Below are positions 1 to 10,147 of a stretch of DNA of 64,000 nt, piece after piece. Source of the stretch: Branchipolynoe longqiensis (lineage: Eukaryota > Annelida > Polychaeta > Phyllodocida > Polynoidae). The stretch covers positions 54,858,417-54,922,416 of the forward strand of contig CM059198.1 in assembly GCA_030323885.1 (NCBI GenBank), read 5' to 3'. The stretch's first letter is position 1; every line of letters begins with the position of its first letter. Below the pieces are notes generated by a model. The model worked only from the letters and a program-made list of their open reading frames with translations, did not search any database and was not told the origin of the DNA. The translations under genes were made by a program, and so were the position numbers.

Positions 1-1262
1 ATAAATAGCACGCAATTCTAGTGCATTAATATAGTCTGATTTTTCATCATCAAGCCATCTACCTCCTGTTGTGACCCCATCTCGATGAGCTCCCCAACCT
101 TCTAACGAAGCATCAGTAGTAATTACTGTATTAGGTTCCGCCATGCGGATTGGATTTGGTGAACTTGCTATATGTTGCATCCACCATCCAATATCCTGTA
201 ACCCTTCTTGCGAAATAAACATCTTTCGCTCAAAATTGCCTTTAGTTCGTGTTAACGCTAAATTTTTATCTATTTCTAGCGACTTAATATGGGCCTTCCC
301 ATATAACACAGCAGGTGCATATGAGGTCATTATGCCAATAAGAACAGCAACCTGTCTAATTTTTGGCTTTGATAACTTAATAAGCTGAGTCGCTGTAGTC
401 ATAAACTTAATTAGTTTTTGTTCTGTTATCGACACTGTAAGGGACTGTGTATCCAGAATAAACCCTAAACATTTGAGTTGTTTTGTTGGTTTAAACACTG
501 ACTTTTGTTGATGTACATAAAACCCCAATTTAGTGAGTAATGCACATAAATCCAAAACTGCATTCACACAACCAATTTGTGTTGATGCTATAATAAAAGA
601 ATCATCTATGTATGGAAACATTATGTGACCCTTCCTCGCCATTACCGAGAAAACAGGTTTAAGCAATTTAGTAAATAAACGTGGCGCACAAGCTAAGCCA
701 TTCGGCATGCAGGTAAACTCATAGAGTTGGTTATCCCAAATAAATCGAAGAAATTTTCGGTATTGTTCCATTATGGGAAGCGTATAATATGCATCCTGTA
801 AATCAACACTAGCCATCCACGCATCTGGTGTAATCAGATCTCGTGCCGTATCTAGAGAGAACATTTTAAAATGTCGATATTCCACCCTTTTATTAAGGAT
901 TGTTAAATCCAGGATCATTCGAACATCACCATTAGGCTTCGGTCTCGAGAAAATGTTTGAAATAAACTGTCCTGAACAGTGTGTCACTTTTTGTATAATT
1001 CCTTTCTCAAAGAATTTATGTACCTGTTTAGTTAGTGCGTCTCGTTCAACTGGTTGAATGTTATATGGAAAAGGTATTATACTTTGTACAGGAATTTGTG
1101 TAAAGGGAATGTGAACACCCCTAACTATTTCTATAATTTCTTGGTCACTAGTAATTTTGTGCCACTCAGAAATATGATTACTAATATTACCAGCCACAAA
1201 GTTGCTTACAGTTTGTGTGTTTTTAGAGGCTGCAGGGACTTGTAAAGTTTGTGTTTGGACCT
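1..1262 (-). CDS. DIRS-type reverse transcriptase-RNase H (partial, runs off window)
   Basis: Reading the minus strand from 1262 to 1 gives an uninterrupted frame with no stop. A pre-RT segment has 'ISEWHKITSDQEII' and 'GVHIPF'. Next come 'IFSRPKPNGDVRMILDL', 'HFKMFSL', 'WMASVDLQDAYYTLPI' and the polymerase catalytic box 'FPYIDDSF' (YIDD codons at 612-601). The RNase H start 'TTDASLEGWGAH' (TDAS at 120-109) and 'YINALELRAI' follow. This order and wording are typical of DIRS1-type elements, whose RT copies the RNA into a cDNA that is later inserted by a tyrosine recombinase. The frame is -1 to the upstream Gag and open into the Gag 3' end, so the two genes overlap. No ATG is visible near the junction, so the start is unknown. 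The recombinase would lie left of the window. The intact frame suggests a young copy. Confidence 0.9.
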
Positions 1263-2621
1263 CTACTTGGACCCGCCCCTGGGGAAAGGTCTCGACGAGT
1301 TGAACCCTCGGCCTATTGGCCGTGCGGTGTTGTCGGTCCAGCCTGGGCGAGCGCCCCGGCCCCGAAACCCTTGACCGAAGTTTGAACTCGGTCTGGTTCC
1401 TCTGGTGAACCGTCGTGGACGAAAATCCCCTCGTGACTTTTTGAAACGAGGAGCTTCCTGTTTCTTCTTGCCATCCATGTTTTTGCCACTCTTGGCTGCA
1501 GTCTCTACCTCTTTATAGAGGTATTGTAGTTGACCGCCAAACATCTTGGTGTTATCTAAAGGTTTCCCTTTAATCGGCTCTGGAGCAAGATAAAGCGTAA
1601 ACTCCTTCCCCTCATTATCGGTAACCTTCTTAGAGCGAGCCACTTCTTTGCCAGCATCTGTGCAAACTGACTTGAAGACATTTTCATATCTTCGAAACGA
1701 CAGGTAATTACCTGCCGCCGCTAGCACTGCAATGCCTTTGTCCATTGTCTTAGCCAAAGACGAGAACTTATTTTCACTCTGCATCCTATTAGCCACAGGA
1801 ACAATAGCTGTTAGGGTAGCCAACACTGCCTTATGCACTGTGTGCAACACATCCTCAAACTTCTTACGGTCATCCGTCATATTGACATCCCGATCCATTT
1901 CTTTAATGATGGAGTTGGGAACACCCTTTATGCCTGTTAACTCATCTCCTAACTTGGAGATAACCTCCGCCGGTTTGAACGTGCGAAAATGACCATTCAC
2001 GGTCTCGCGCATAAGCGTAGTGGTTTTAACCCGCTTAGCCTTTGGCTTCTCCACCTTCTTAGCCACTTTAGTGCCAATGTCCGCATAGACCCCTTCATAT
2101 ATGGTGTCTGAGTCTGATTCCGTAGAAGTAGACTCAGTGGACGACTCAGAAGAAGAATATTTCCTCTTCCTCTTCTTCTTTTTGGACTTAGTCTTCCGCT
2201 TTTTGCGAAAACCAGTCTCTGCCCGCTCCTTGGTGAATTCATCACCCGAAGAAATCACCTGTTTCTTCTTCTTCCTCCGTTTAGGAGAAGGAGGAGGAGG
2301 AGCCTTAAGCTCCACCGCCGAGTCTGTGTCCAAGAAATCCTCAAACGAATCCTCTTGGACACTCGGCCTACGCCGCTTCCGAGACACAGGCGATTTGGCA
2401 GTCAAGATGTGGCTTTCCAATCTTGCAAAGCGAGCCTCCCAATCTGGAGGCGCAGGCACATCAGGCACTGCGTCCTCGTCCGGGTCGGAGAGGATATGCG
2501 CCCGGGGCTGTGTCGACGGCCCTGCCGACAACACAGGTGAGGAGTCGTACTCCTCGTCCACTCCACTCGGAACACGCCCCTCGGCTGCTGCTGCACCGCG
2601 CTTACTCCGCTTCGTGGCCAT
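1263..2621 (-). CDS. DIRS-type Gag-like protein
   Basis: The frame is open to 2672, but the likely initiator is the ATG at 2621-2619 (MATKRSKRG..., G at +4), giving about 452 residues. It encodes an acidic, proline-rich N-terminal third, then a very basic stretch ('KTKSKKKKRKRKY') followed by a serine/glutamate/aspartate-rich run. A helical middle domain contains 'MDRDVNMTDDRKKFEDVLH'. The C-terminal tail is Arg/Gly-rich ('FGQGFRGRGARPGW') and suited to RNA binding. It lies directly upstream of the DIRS RT on the same strand and overlaps it in another frame, which is the DIRS gag-pol order. The sequence just before the ATG reads 'tttttgtttcag', which resembles a 3' splice acceptor, so a spliced leader or intron is possible. 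The Gag role is inferred from position and composition. Confidence 0.8.
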   Translation of the reverse strand: MATKRSKRGAAAAEGRVPSGVDEEYDSSPVLSAGPSTQPRAHILSDPDEDAVPDVPAPPDWEARFARLESHILTAKSPVSRKRRRPSVQEDSFEDFLDTDSAVELKAPPPPSPKRRKKKKQVISSGDEFTKERAETGFRKKRKTKSKKKKRKRKYSSSESSTESTSTESDSDTIYEGVYADIGTKVAKKVEKPKAKRVKTTTLMRETVNGHFRTFKPAEVISKLGDELTGIKGVPNSIIKEMDRDVNMTDDRKKFEDVLHTVHKAVLATLTAIVPVANRMQSENKFSSLAKTMDKGIAVLAAAGNYLSFRRYENVFKSVCTDAGKEVARSKKVTDNEGKEFTLYLAPEPIKGKPLDNTKMFGGQLQYLYKEVETAAKSGKNMDGKKKQEAPRFKKSRGDFRPRRFTRGTRPSSNFGQGFRGRGARPGWTDNTARPIGRGFNSSRPFPRGGSK

Positions 2622-3254
2622 CGGGAGCTGAAACAAAAATTTTTGGTCAGTCCCGGTATATATATATGTCACAATATGGTTGTTTCAAACTCATTTGGAC
2701 ATCTATTGGTGTTAAAGAACGTGTTTATACCGTTATAACACAGGCGTAATAAGCTAAATTTGTGCGTGGGTTGTGGGTCAAGCCCAAACCTTACGCGGGG
2801 TCGGGACCAGTGTATCGGCCCGCCCATCCCTCTGTTCCGCACACTTCTCCCACCTGTGACTACAACGTCAACAAGTTGGAGAAAATGCTACGAAACTCGG
2901 AGAAACGCCTGAAAAAGTTTTGTCTAGGGGAGTCTATAAAAGAAACCCAGGAGCATCTCCAACATTACTCTCTATTAGAGTACGAGAGAATTTCCACATG
3001 AGATAGGGCGAAACCCACATCTCTACCCATAGTCACACGGTGACCCGGGTGTTGACATAACCGCTAATGACCGGTTTGGTTCCTTCGAGAAACCCACTCG
3101 AGTGTTCTATCCTTGGTTGTTTATAACCAAATAACTCGTCCAAATTGGACCAACGAAAGTCTAAACTTTCCATAATGATGCTCTAATGCATCATAATTAA
3201 GCTAACCACAGTTTTTATTATACTTACTGCGTATTTGCTTGTATGTAGACTAAT
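2622..3254 (-). other. DIRS 5' leader region, no gene seen
   Basis: About 630 bases lie between the Gag start and the terminal-repeat-like block. I see no credible coding sequence. It includes a short (TA)n run at about 2660 and AT-rich stretches. By position it should be the 5' untranslated part of the DIRS element. Confidence 0.4.
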
Positions 3255-3385
3255 TTTGCCGGAGCAACCCAACGACACGTTATCCAGTCGTGAGTTGTAT
3301 ATGCTAATTGCTGGTACCGGACGCGCTTACCTCTCCCTAGCCTGAGGCTAGCCTGAGGCTGTTTACCGAGGTAAAATATATATAT
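3255..3385 (-). repeat. Putative DIRS terminal repeat
   Basis: The block holds 'gctaattgctggtaccgg', a tandem 'gcctgaggcta' and 'accgaggtaaaatatata', ending in a (TA)n run. A clearly related block lies at 10695-10836 with the same order of words. Its place upstream of an intact DIRS Gag suggests the outer terminal repeat. The exact boundary is not visible, because the other end of the element is outside the window. Confidence 0.5.
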
Positions 3386-3448
3386 ATAATCCAGCCATAA
3401 GTGACCACAGAGAGGAGTGCCTGACCAATCACCAGTGGCGCCACAGCT

Positions 3449-3785
3449 AGGTTTGTTATTGTTTTACATCCTAGCAACATCTAAGGTTATATCAGGACGG
3501 GTACCGACTTGTGACAGTGCACACTCATGCTGACTTTATAGCACTGCTCCACTGGAAGACCAAGCTGCCTGCACCATGACCTGATATCCCACTCAGTCAC
3601 ACTATCCTGACACTGAGCCAACCAGTCCTTGCCCTATCCTAATAATGCAGAGTGCCAGGCTAGGAAGCAACAAGTATCAATTTTTAAGTCATTGGTTTGA
3701 CTCGACCAGGGTTCGAACCCACGACCCCACGATCTACCAACACAGGAGACGGACGCTGTAACTCATTCGGCCATCCCGTCTGGTC
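3449..3785 (-). repeat. SINE A, near full length
   Basis: It reads 3' tail ('gtttgttattgttttacatcctagcaac' region) to tRNA-like head ('tcattcggccatcccgtc') on the plus strand. B-box-like 'ggttcgaaccc' is visible in direct orientation as 'gggttcgaaccc'. The order of body blocks matches the other SINE A copies. Confidence 0.85.
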
Positions 3786-4073
3786 TTCACCCGAACCTTC
3801 TCCGGTCCGTGCCCGCAAATATATGCAGACGGGAAACAAATACAGCCGTTCTTGGTTCCATGCCCACAAGTACTCCCACTGGGACCGGTAGCGTGCTAGT
3901 TTATATTCTATTAACGCACACATATAAATAGCAAGTCTCGTAGTTGTTAGGGACGAAGGAGGCCGGTGGTGGCGCCACCGGTCGTGATTGGGTGGTTGTT
4001 GTAGTTGATGTTGAAGATTTATACTGCCTATCATGGATAAGCCTGAATAGGCTTGTTTTTACCATTAGACAGT

Positions 4074-4312
4074 TTGTCGATAGAAAGCCCAATCCTACAC
4101 TTTTACCGACCCAAGGGATTTTTAACCTCCCACACCACATAGACATGGTATGAGAGCAACTGGCTTTTGATGACGCTGTAAGTTATCCACCGCAGTGGAA
4201 ATCCAAATTGGCAGAGGTGGGGGCACGGGGAATCGAACCACTGACTTTCAGATTAGGAGTCCGACCTAGAAAAATGTCAGACACTCTAACCACTTCGCCA
4301 CAGAGAACACCA
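4074..4312 (-). repeat. SINE B (second tRNA-derived family)
   Basis: On the minus strand the head reads 'ggcgaagtggttagagtg' (A-box-like) and then 'gtggttcgattccccgtg' (B-box-like). The body runs to 'gtcgatagaaagccc'. A second copy lies at 34692-35022, and a 3' portion at 24948-25022. Confidence 0.75.
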
Positions 4313-4399
4313 CCATAGGATGAACAATATCGGCAGCAAGATATCAATAATAGACGACAATAATAATAATAATAACAATAATAGAATTCCTTTCAGCGC

Positions 4400-4630
4400 C
4401 TTTATACTCGCATGCTTCCTATCCGGGTGCCTGACATTACAAGGATAGGGCAAGGACTGGTTAGCTCAGTATCAGGATAATGTGACTGAGTGGGATATCG
4501 GGTTATAGTGCCTGCGGCCCGGTCTCCCAGAGGGGCAGCACTATAAAGTTGCATTGAGTGTACACTGTCACAAGTCGGTACCCGTCCTGATATGACCATA
4601 GATGCTGCTAGGAGGTAAAACAACAACAAC
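4400..4630 (+). repeat. SINE A, head missing
   Basis: The body from 'ggatagggcaaggactggtt' to 'gctaggaggtaaaacaacaacaac' is present. The tRNA-like head is absent, so the copy is 5' truncated. Confidence 0.85.
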
Positions 4631-4985
4631 CTGTTCCCCACCCACCCCACCCCACCCCCAACGCCCTCTCACACCAGGTGCATGAGTTCAGTCCCATCCC
4701 CAGGCAGTACCATAAAGCACATTATTTACTCATTAAACAAAAGTTAATTCTCAAACTTGTTTAACTTGTGGGTAGACGTACAATTTAGTTTAAAAAATAA
4801 TATATATATCTGCGTTTACCAACCGTTTGACAATATGCCGATTTTCTTTTATTAAAAAAAACAAACATTTAAATTACTTTAAAAAATGTCATTATTAACA
4901 GAATTGACAATCAATTTAGGTATAATCGAGAGCATCCGCCCCCCCCCCCCCACCCCCGCCGCCGCCCACCACCAGCTGCCCTCTC

Positions 4986-5016
<31 letters not shown>

Positions 5017-5236
5017 CTCCCCCATTCCAAAAATAGCACTATAGAAAATCTTGCGATTTCCGTACGTCAAAGGAAGGCCATTGTTATCCTGTTAAATATA
5101 TCTGAGGTCAAGGGCCATGGGTAACCTCCCTCCTACCACCCCCCCCCCGACCGTCACCTTCAAAACACACAATCAATTAAAGGAACTTGACTGGCAGATA
5201 CAAGAAAAGTGGATTTACAAGAATTCTTCTTGAGAC
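4631..5236. other. Unassigned AT-rich DNA with C and CA tracts
   Basis: No gene is seen. The stretch contains poly-C at about 4938-4960, (CA)n at about 4987-5012 and a second C run at about 5142-5150. Short frames here come only from the simple repeats. Confidence 0.5.
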
Positions 5237-5290
5237 ACCCATCCTGATATGACCTTAGATGTTGCTAGGACGTAAAACAACTGACAACAA
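5237..5290 (+). repeat. SINE A 3' tail fragment
   Basis: Only 'catcctgatatgacctta...gctaggacgtaaaacaac' remains, consistent with a severely 5'-truncated insertion. Confidence 0.7.
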
Positions 5291-5387
5291 CAATGTACGA
5301 TAGCTTATTATTTCCTTATACGCAATTGAATGTTGTATGTCCTTGTTTATTGTGATTCTCTCATGTCTATTGTATGACTTGAGCGGC

Positions 5388-5740
5388 TTGTAGCCCCAGC
5401 GGTAGGTAGAGTGTCCACCTGTGAAGGTGTCGGTCATCCTATCGATCCTGCTCAGTGGACCCATTTGCAGTTTGGGCTATTTTCTATTCCAACCAGTGGT
5501 CCACAACTGGTTCATAAAAGGTTGTGGTATGTGCTGTGCTGTCTGTGCGAAAGTGCATATAAAATACCCCTTGCTGCTTATCGGAAAGAGTAGCCTATAT
5601 GGCAGCAGCGGGTTTCCTCCAAAGAAATATATCATCAGCTATTGGATGTCAAACATATGGTCAGAATGACCATATGTTTGACATCCAATAGCTGATGATA
5701 AAAATCAAAGTGCTCTAGATGTGTCATTAAATAAAACAAG
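5388..5740 (+). repeat. SINE M (mollusc-type tRNA SINE) with snapback 3' end
   Basis: A tRNA-like head ('agcggtaggtagagtg' ... 'cctatcgatcc') leads into 'ggttgtggtatgtgctgtg', 'gcatataaaata', 'gcagcgggtttcctcc', 'tgacatccaatag' and 'gtgctctagatgtgtcattaaataaaac'. I recognise this order from mollusc genomes. Between 'cctcc' and 'gacatccaatag' the expected sequence is replaced by an inverted copy of the following segment, which makes the perfect palindrome at 5630-5700. Confidence 0.8.
5630..5700. repeat. Perfect palindrome, 34-bp arms, 3-base loop
   Basis: The arm at 5630-5663 begins 'tatcatcagctattggatgt'. The arm at 5667-5700 is its exact reverse complement, separated by 'gaa'. It lies in the 3' part of SINE M. 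Confidence 0.95.
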
Positions 5741-5745
5741 CTCTT

Positions 5746-5942
5746 AGGATAGGGCAAAGACTGGTTGGCTCAGTGTTAGGATAATGTGACTGAATGGGAT
5801 ATAAGGTCATGGTGCTGGCGGCCTGTGTCCTGGTGGGGCAGCACTATAAAGTCGCCATGAGTGCGCACTGTCACAAGTCGGTGCCGCCCTGATATGACCT
5901 TAGATTTTGCTAGGATGTAAAACAACAAACAAACAAACAAAT
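5746..5942 (+). repeat. SINE A, head missing
   Basis: The copy starts in the body at 'aggatagggcaaagactggtt' and ends with 'gctaggatgtaaaac' and an (AACA)n tail. Confidence 0.85.
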
Positions 5943-6425
5943 CCTGCCTATACATGAGACGTCCAATAGGCGATGATAAAAATCGATGTGCTCTGATTGA
6001 TTGATTGATTGGTGGTTGTTTTATGCCGTGTCGGCAGCATAGGCCATATTCACGGCGAGAAATGTTTGTTTTTTGTTCAAACCATTGCTTTTACATGTAA
6101 AAGCAGATAATCAATTATGTGCCAATGGACACTCATTAAATTAGAAAGCTCACAATCATATAATTGTGGTCAAGGGAAACAAATTCCCATAGAAAAAGAA
6201 AAGTTTTATTAATAATTGATAGAATTTAGTAAACTATATGAGGTGGTACAGTCCAGCTGCCCTCAAAAAGGCTAAAATGTTTTCCTGTTTTACCTTAGTA
6301 AAAAGGTCATGCATACTGTCTGCAGTGTAGAACTGTTGGCGCAGGGCCAACAAATCAACGCAACTTAGTCAAATGTGTTTGAGTGTCAGATGTGCTCTAG
6401 AGGCGTCTTTAAATAAAACAAGCTT
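5943..6425 (+). repeat. SINE M 3' fragment split by a LINE insertion
   Basis: 5943-5994 ('gacgtccaataggcgatgat' ... 'gatgtgctct') and 6389-6425 ('gatgtgctctagaggcgtc' ... 'aaataaaacaagc') are the two halves. The 10-base duplication 'gatgtgctct' at 5985-5994 and 6389-6398 brackets the insert. Confidence 0.85.
5995..6388 (-). mobile_element. 5'-truncated LINE 3' end ((CAAT)n tail)
   Basis: The insert starts with (GATT)n on the plus strand, i.e. a (CAAT)n tail on the minus strand. 'tatgccgtgtcggcagcataggcc' region and a long 3' part follow, matching 45401-45885. Perfect 10-bp target duplications flank it (5985-5994 and 6389-6398), which is direct evidence of target-primed insertion. Confidence 0.85.
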
Positions 6426-6612
6426 TTTTTCATTGTATGACTTCCTGCCTATACTAAACACATCTTCTTTTGTATAGCACATCATAGCCAAACAAATGCA
6501 TGGCCTGCGCTGATGTTTTTGGCTGTACCTGGGAATAAAGCGATGAAGATGACATAACCCTGTTTAGAAAACTAACTTAGACATCACCTACATTAAATGC
6601 ATACACTGAATG

Positions 6613-6666
6613 GTTAGTTGGTTGTTGGAGTTTTGCGTCCTGGCCACATCTAAGGTCATATCAGGG
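6613..6666 (-). repeat. SINE A 3' tail fragment
   Basis: 'ggttgttggagttttgcgtcctgg' region followed by 'acatctaaggtcatatcagg', then a G run. Only the 3' end of the unit is present. Confidence 0.75.
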
Positions 6667-6932
6667 GGGGGGGGATACACTGAATGCCTACACTGACTAG
6701 ATATGCAACAAACTCTTAATTAGCTGAATGTAATAACAATATATTATTATCTTAACATTGTTCTTGCAATTAAATAGTGTAAATGACCAAAGTTAATCAT
6801 GGCCAGAAGACCAGTGCCTCGGCGTTGAAAAAAAAGGCTATATTCAGATGAATAAAAATGCTTACCAAAAAATTTAATTTCAATTTTGCTTTCTCATTAT
6901 CTGTGCTCTTGTCAGAAATACGAAACTTTATA

Positions 6933-7055
6933 AGCAGACGCGATGGCCAAATGGGTTGAGCGTCTGCTTCCTGTGAGGCAGGTTGCGGGATTCCAAACCG
7001 CGGAAGTCCAACCCCTGGCCAAGTCAAACCAATGACTTTAAAATTTATACATGTC
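6933..7055 (+). repeat. SINE A head fragment
   Basis: tRNA-like head 'gcgatggccaaatgggttgagcg' region followed by 'gtcaaaccaatgactttaaa'. The rest of the body is missing and the WA-4 element follows about 90 bases on. Confidence 0.7.
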
Positions 7056-7146
7056 ACTACATCACCTGTTGCGCGGCATCACAAGGAGAGAGTAAGGAAT
7101 AGTGGAATAAGGAAGACCAATTGTCTGTCATTGAAATTTCCATGCC

Positions 7147-7652
7147 TAAAGCGCCAGTCACACCTGACCGGATTGAGCATCGAACATAAACTGGACAAAG
7201 AAGTGTCTAGTTCAGTGGTGTTCGGTCTCAAAATGTATCAAAATGTGTCGAACTGTTGCAACGGCCGCCAGATGAAATGGATGCTAAACGGACAAGGAAC
7301 GTACATTAACGAATAGCCCATGGACAAGAACTGGACGAGAACCGGACCCCAACACTGTAAACGGACTATTCAGGAAGCAAACCGGAGACATAACGGATGG
7401 GTAACGGACATGAACCGGACAAAACAGACTAAATGGACGTAAACCGGACACAAACTGTACATGTCAGTCCGGCGGTGTCCGGTACAAGTTTTGTGCATGT
7501 TCAAAACTTGTACTGAACACCGCCGGACACCACCGGACAGATAACGGACATGCCGGATGCCAACCTATATAAACCGTACATTGCCGTATTTCACCGGACA
7601 GTGTCCGGTTTCTGTCCGTTTCTCCAATCCGGTAAGGTGTGACTGGGCCTTA
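7147..7652. mobile_element. MITE-like element WA-4 (ccggac words)
   Basis: The left end 'gcgccagtcacacctgaccg' and right end 'ccggtaaggtgtgactgggc' are inverted repeats over about 33 bases, flanked by TA on the left and AA on the right. The interior is dominated by degenerate, often self-complementary copies of 'aaccggac/gtccggtt'. Copies include 'gaccggattg', 'gaaccggac', 'caccgccggac' and 'tgtccggtttctgtcc'. No transposase coding is present. Confidence 0.85.
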
Positions 7653-7898
7653 ATCAACAAATGAAACAACACAACAAAAAGAACAATAACATTGCCATTT
7701 TCACTTTTGAGTCCCACAACCGAATAGACGCACGAAATAATGAACAGTGAAACCACAATTTCGACACGGAGATCTGCGCTCAAATTAAGAGATGAAATAC
7801 TTGCAATTTCCCTTGGGGGGACCAGTCTCGAATGGAAGTGTGTGTGTGTGGTCGGAGAATTCATGTGTGGATGGATGTCCTTGTATTGAATCGAAACA

Positions 7899-8245
7899 TT
7901 TCAATAGTCCGATGAAGTATCACATTTTCAAAACCCAAAAAAATTATCTAGATTTTATTCTACATCTCTAATTTAGATACTGGTGCATGTATTAAACAGT
8001 TGTCACCATATAGAAGGGAATACTGAGGCAATTTAATAGAACCTGTTACTGCAGAAGCCTAGGATATCAGAGTTTTGGCGTGTTTGCCCAAATTAATTTT
8101 GCATGGTTGCACTTCAAATATCTCAAAAGTTAGCCATTAAAAAGAGTTACTTCAAACTAAAGTGAGGTAGATTATAACGATCAACCTAATATATTTTTCT
8201 CAGAAAATGACAGAAATTCAAAACCATCGGACTATGCAACTTTAA
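7899..8245. mobile_element. MITE family D
   Basis: The right end 'catcggactatgcaacttta' matches the inverted termini of the better copy at 57219-57548, and the left end 'atagtccgatga' is partly eroded. The interior has 'gattttattctacatctc' and 'taatatatttttctcagaaa', shared with the other D copies. Confidence 0.8.
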
Positions 8246-8470
8246 ATAATAACTCTATCCAAATTTAGCTTTCAGAGTTGGCCAACAAACCAAGTTCCGG
8301 TTGAGTGCGCATGCCCCACGAAAATAGTCTAGTCTGAACATGAGCCAAATTGCTAACTGAATGTCATTAGCCTAAATTCTTCAATTTCTCCAGAAGGAAA
8401 TTACATTCATTACACCACTGACATTCTGTGTGACCTTGACCTTGATGTGGTATCGGCGAAACTGCTAACT
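8246..8470. other. Unassigned
   Basis: No gene or recognisable repeat boundary is seen. Confidence 0.4.
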
Positions 8471-8765
8471 GAAGTGCTCATGGTGACTTTATAGCGCTGC
8501 CCTACTGGGTCACCAGGCTGCCATCACCATGACCGGACATCGCACTCAGTCGCGTTATCCTGATCTAGGACGTAAAACAACAACAAACAAACAAACAAAC
8601 AAACAAACTGATGCTGAGCAAACTAGTCCTTGCATTATCCTATTAATGCTGATCGATAGGCTAGGTAGCGACAAGTTGAATTCATTGATATTATTCGGCT
8701 GAGGTTCAAACTCATGATCTCCCAAATGGGAAGCCAGCCAGCGCCCTTACCCATTTGACCATCAT
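8471..8765 (-). repeat. SINE A with a nested 3' tail
   Basis: A minus-strand copy runs from 'ctcatggtgactttatagcg' to the head at about 8765. At about 8565-8607 a plus-strand 'ctaggacgtaaaacaacaac(aaac)n' tail interrupts it. 'ctgat' lies on both sides, as expected for a very short SINE insertion. Confidence 0.75.
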
Positions 8766-8978
8766 TGGGAGGGGGGAGGGGATGATGACAATGATACACC
8801 GCATGGAATACATAACTGGCCAAGATGTTAATGGAAACCAAACATCAACAACATAAAGGAGATTTAAATGATCTCAAGACACCAATGACGTCACTAGACG
8901 CTGTATATGGCATTACATATTCGCCACAACTCTCTGATGACTCTCTTTAATTAACACAGTTGGCACCTGAGCTGACTG

Positions 8979-9302
8979 GACTTAGCGGCCCAATCGGTAG
9001 AGCGCAGGCTTCCCGTGCGGAAGGTCGGGAGTTTGAATCCCAGTTGAGTCAAATTGATGACTTACAAAAATGATACTTGTCGCTATCTAGCCTGGCGCAC
9101 AGCATTACTAGGATATGGCAAGGACTGGTTTGCTTAGTATCAGGATAATGTGACTGAGTGGGAAATTGGGCCATGGTGCCGGTGGCCTGGTCTCCCTGTG
9201 GCGCAGCACTAGAGAGTCACCATGAGTGCGCACTGTCACGAGTCGGTACCCATCCTGATATTACCTTAGATGTTGCCGGGGCGTAAAACCCCAACAAACA
9301 AA
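8979..9302 (+). repeat. SINE A, near full length
   Basis: tRNA-like head 'cggcccaatcggtagagcgc' and 'gggagtttgaatccc', full body, and 3' end 'ggggcgtaaaaccccaacaaac'. Confidence 0.9.
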
Positions 9303-9414
9303 GCATCTTAGGCGCACCCTGCTGGGATTTTGATGATGTGACTGTGCTGGGAGAGGCAATGCGTATGCAGAGCACGAAGTGTAGTGTAAGTGTAGTGGTC
9401 CGGTGATAGCCACT

Positions 9415-9772
9415 GTCGGAGACCTGACACTGGTGGCAGGGCTTACTTTGGCAGTTCTGCATACGGTTAAAATTGGTTGGTTGTTGGAGTTTTACATCCT
9501 GGCAACATCTAAGGTCATATCAGGACGGATACCGAATTGCAACAGTGCACACTCATGGCGACTTTATAGTGCTGCCCCACTGACCATTGACAATGCTTGA
9601 GTTTGTCGGAGACCTGGCATTGGTGGCGGGGCTTACTTTGGCAGTTCTGCATATGGTTAAAATTGGTTGGTTGTTGGAGTTTTACATCCTGTCAACATCT
9701 AAGGTCATATCAGGACGGATACCGAATTGCAACAGTGCACACTCATGGCGACTTTATAGTGCTGCCCCACTG
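9415..9772. repeat. 190-bp tandem duplication containing a SINE A 3' end
   Basis: 9415-9582 and 9605-9772 are near-identical with a constant offset of 190 bases. Each unit contains 'gtcggagacctg', 'gcttactttggcagttctgca' region and the 3' half of a minus-strand SINE A. The 22 bases between them contain 'ccattgacaatgc', which also occurs near 10362 and 10569. Confidence 0.9.
9474..9582 (-). repeat. SINE A 3' portion (duplicated copy 1)
   Basis: 'ggttgttggagttttacatcc' region to 'gtgctgccccactg'. It stops abruptly at the duplication junction. Confidence 0.8.
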
Positions 9773-9958
9773 GGAGACCAGGCTGCCAGCACCATGACCT
9801 GATATCCTACTCAGTCACATTATCCTGACATTGAATGAACTAGTCCTTGTCCTATCCTAATAATACAGAGCGCCTGGCTAGGAAGCGACAAGTATAAATT
9901 TTTAAGTCATTGGTTTGACTCGGCTGGGATTCGAACTCTACCGATTCGGCCACCGCGT
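9664..9958 (-). repeat. SINE A, near full length
   Basis: Starts as the duplicated copy and continues through the full body to the tRNA-like head 'taccgattcggccaccgcgtc' region. Confidence 0.85.
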
Positions 9959-10147
9959 CCGAAAGCACCCACCCCCATTATGCCTCTTCATATCCCCGCC
10001 CCCACCCACACCCACACCCACACTCAGAACAGTGCCCTCATTAGGCCGACACTCCGGGGACAAGCAGTCAGTGGTGGCGGTGGGACCAGGTTGGGACCAG
10101 GCTGGGATCCTACGGGCGGGTACCTAAATCAGGTGGGTCGGGCCAGA

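Noticed and set aside
2101..2631. 176-residue acidic and Phe-rich frame on the plus strand opposite DIRS Gag
   Set aside because: It is the antisense shadow of the Lys/Ser-rich Gag region.
8886..8893. TGACGTCA octamers at 8886, 23423 and 35812 as regulatory sites
   Set aside because: They lie in repeat-rich DNA without a neighbouring gene or GC-rich block.
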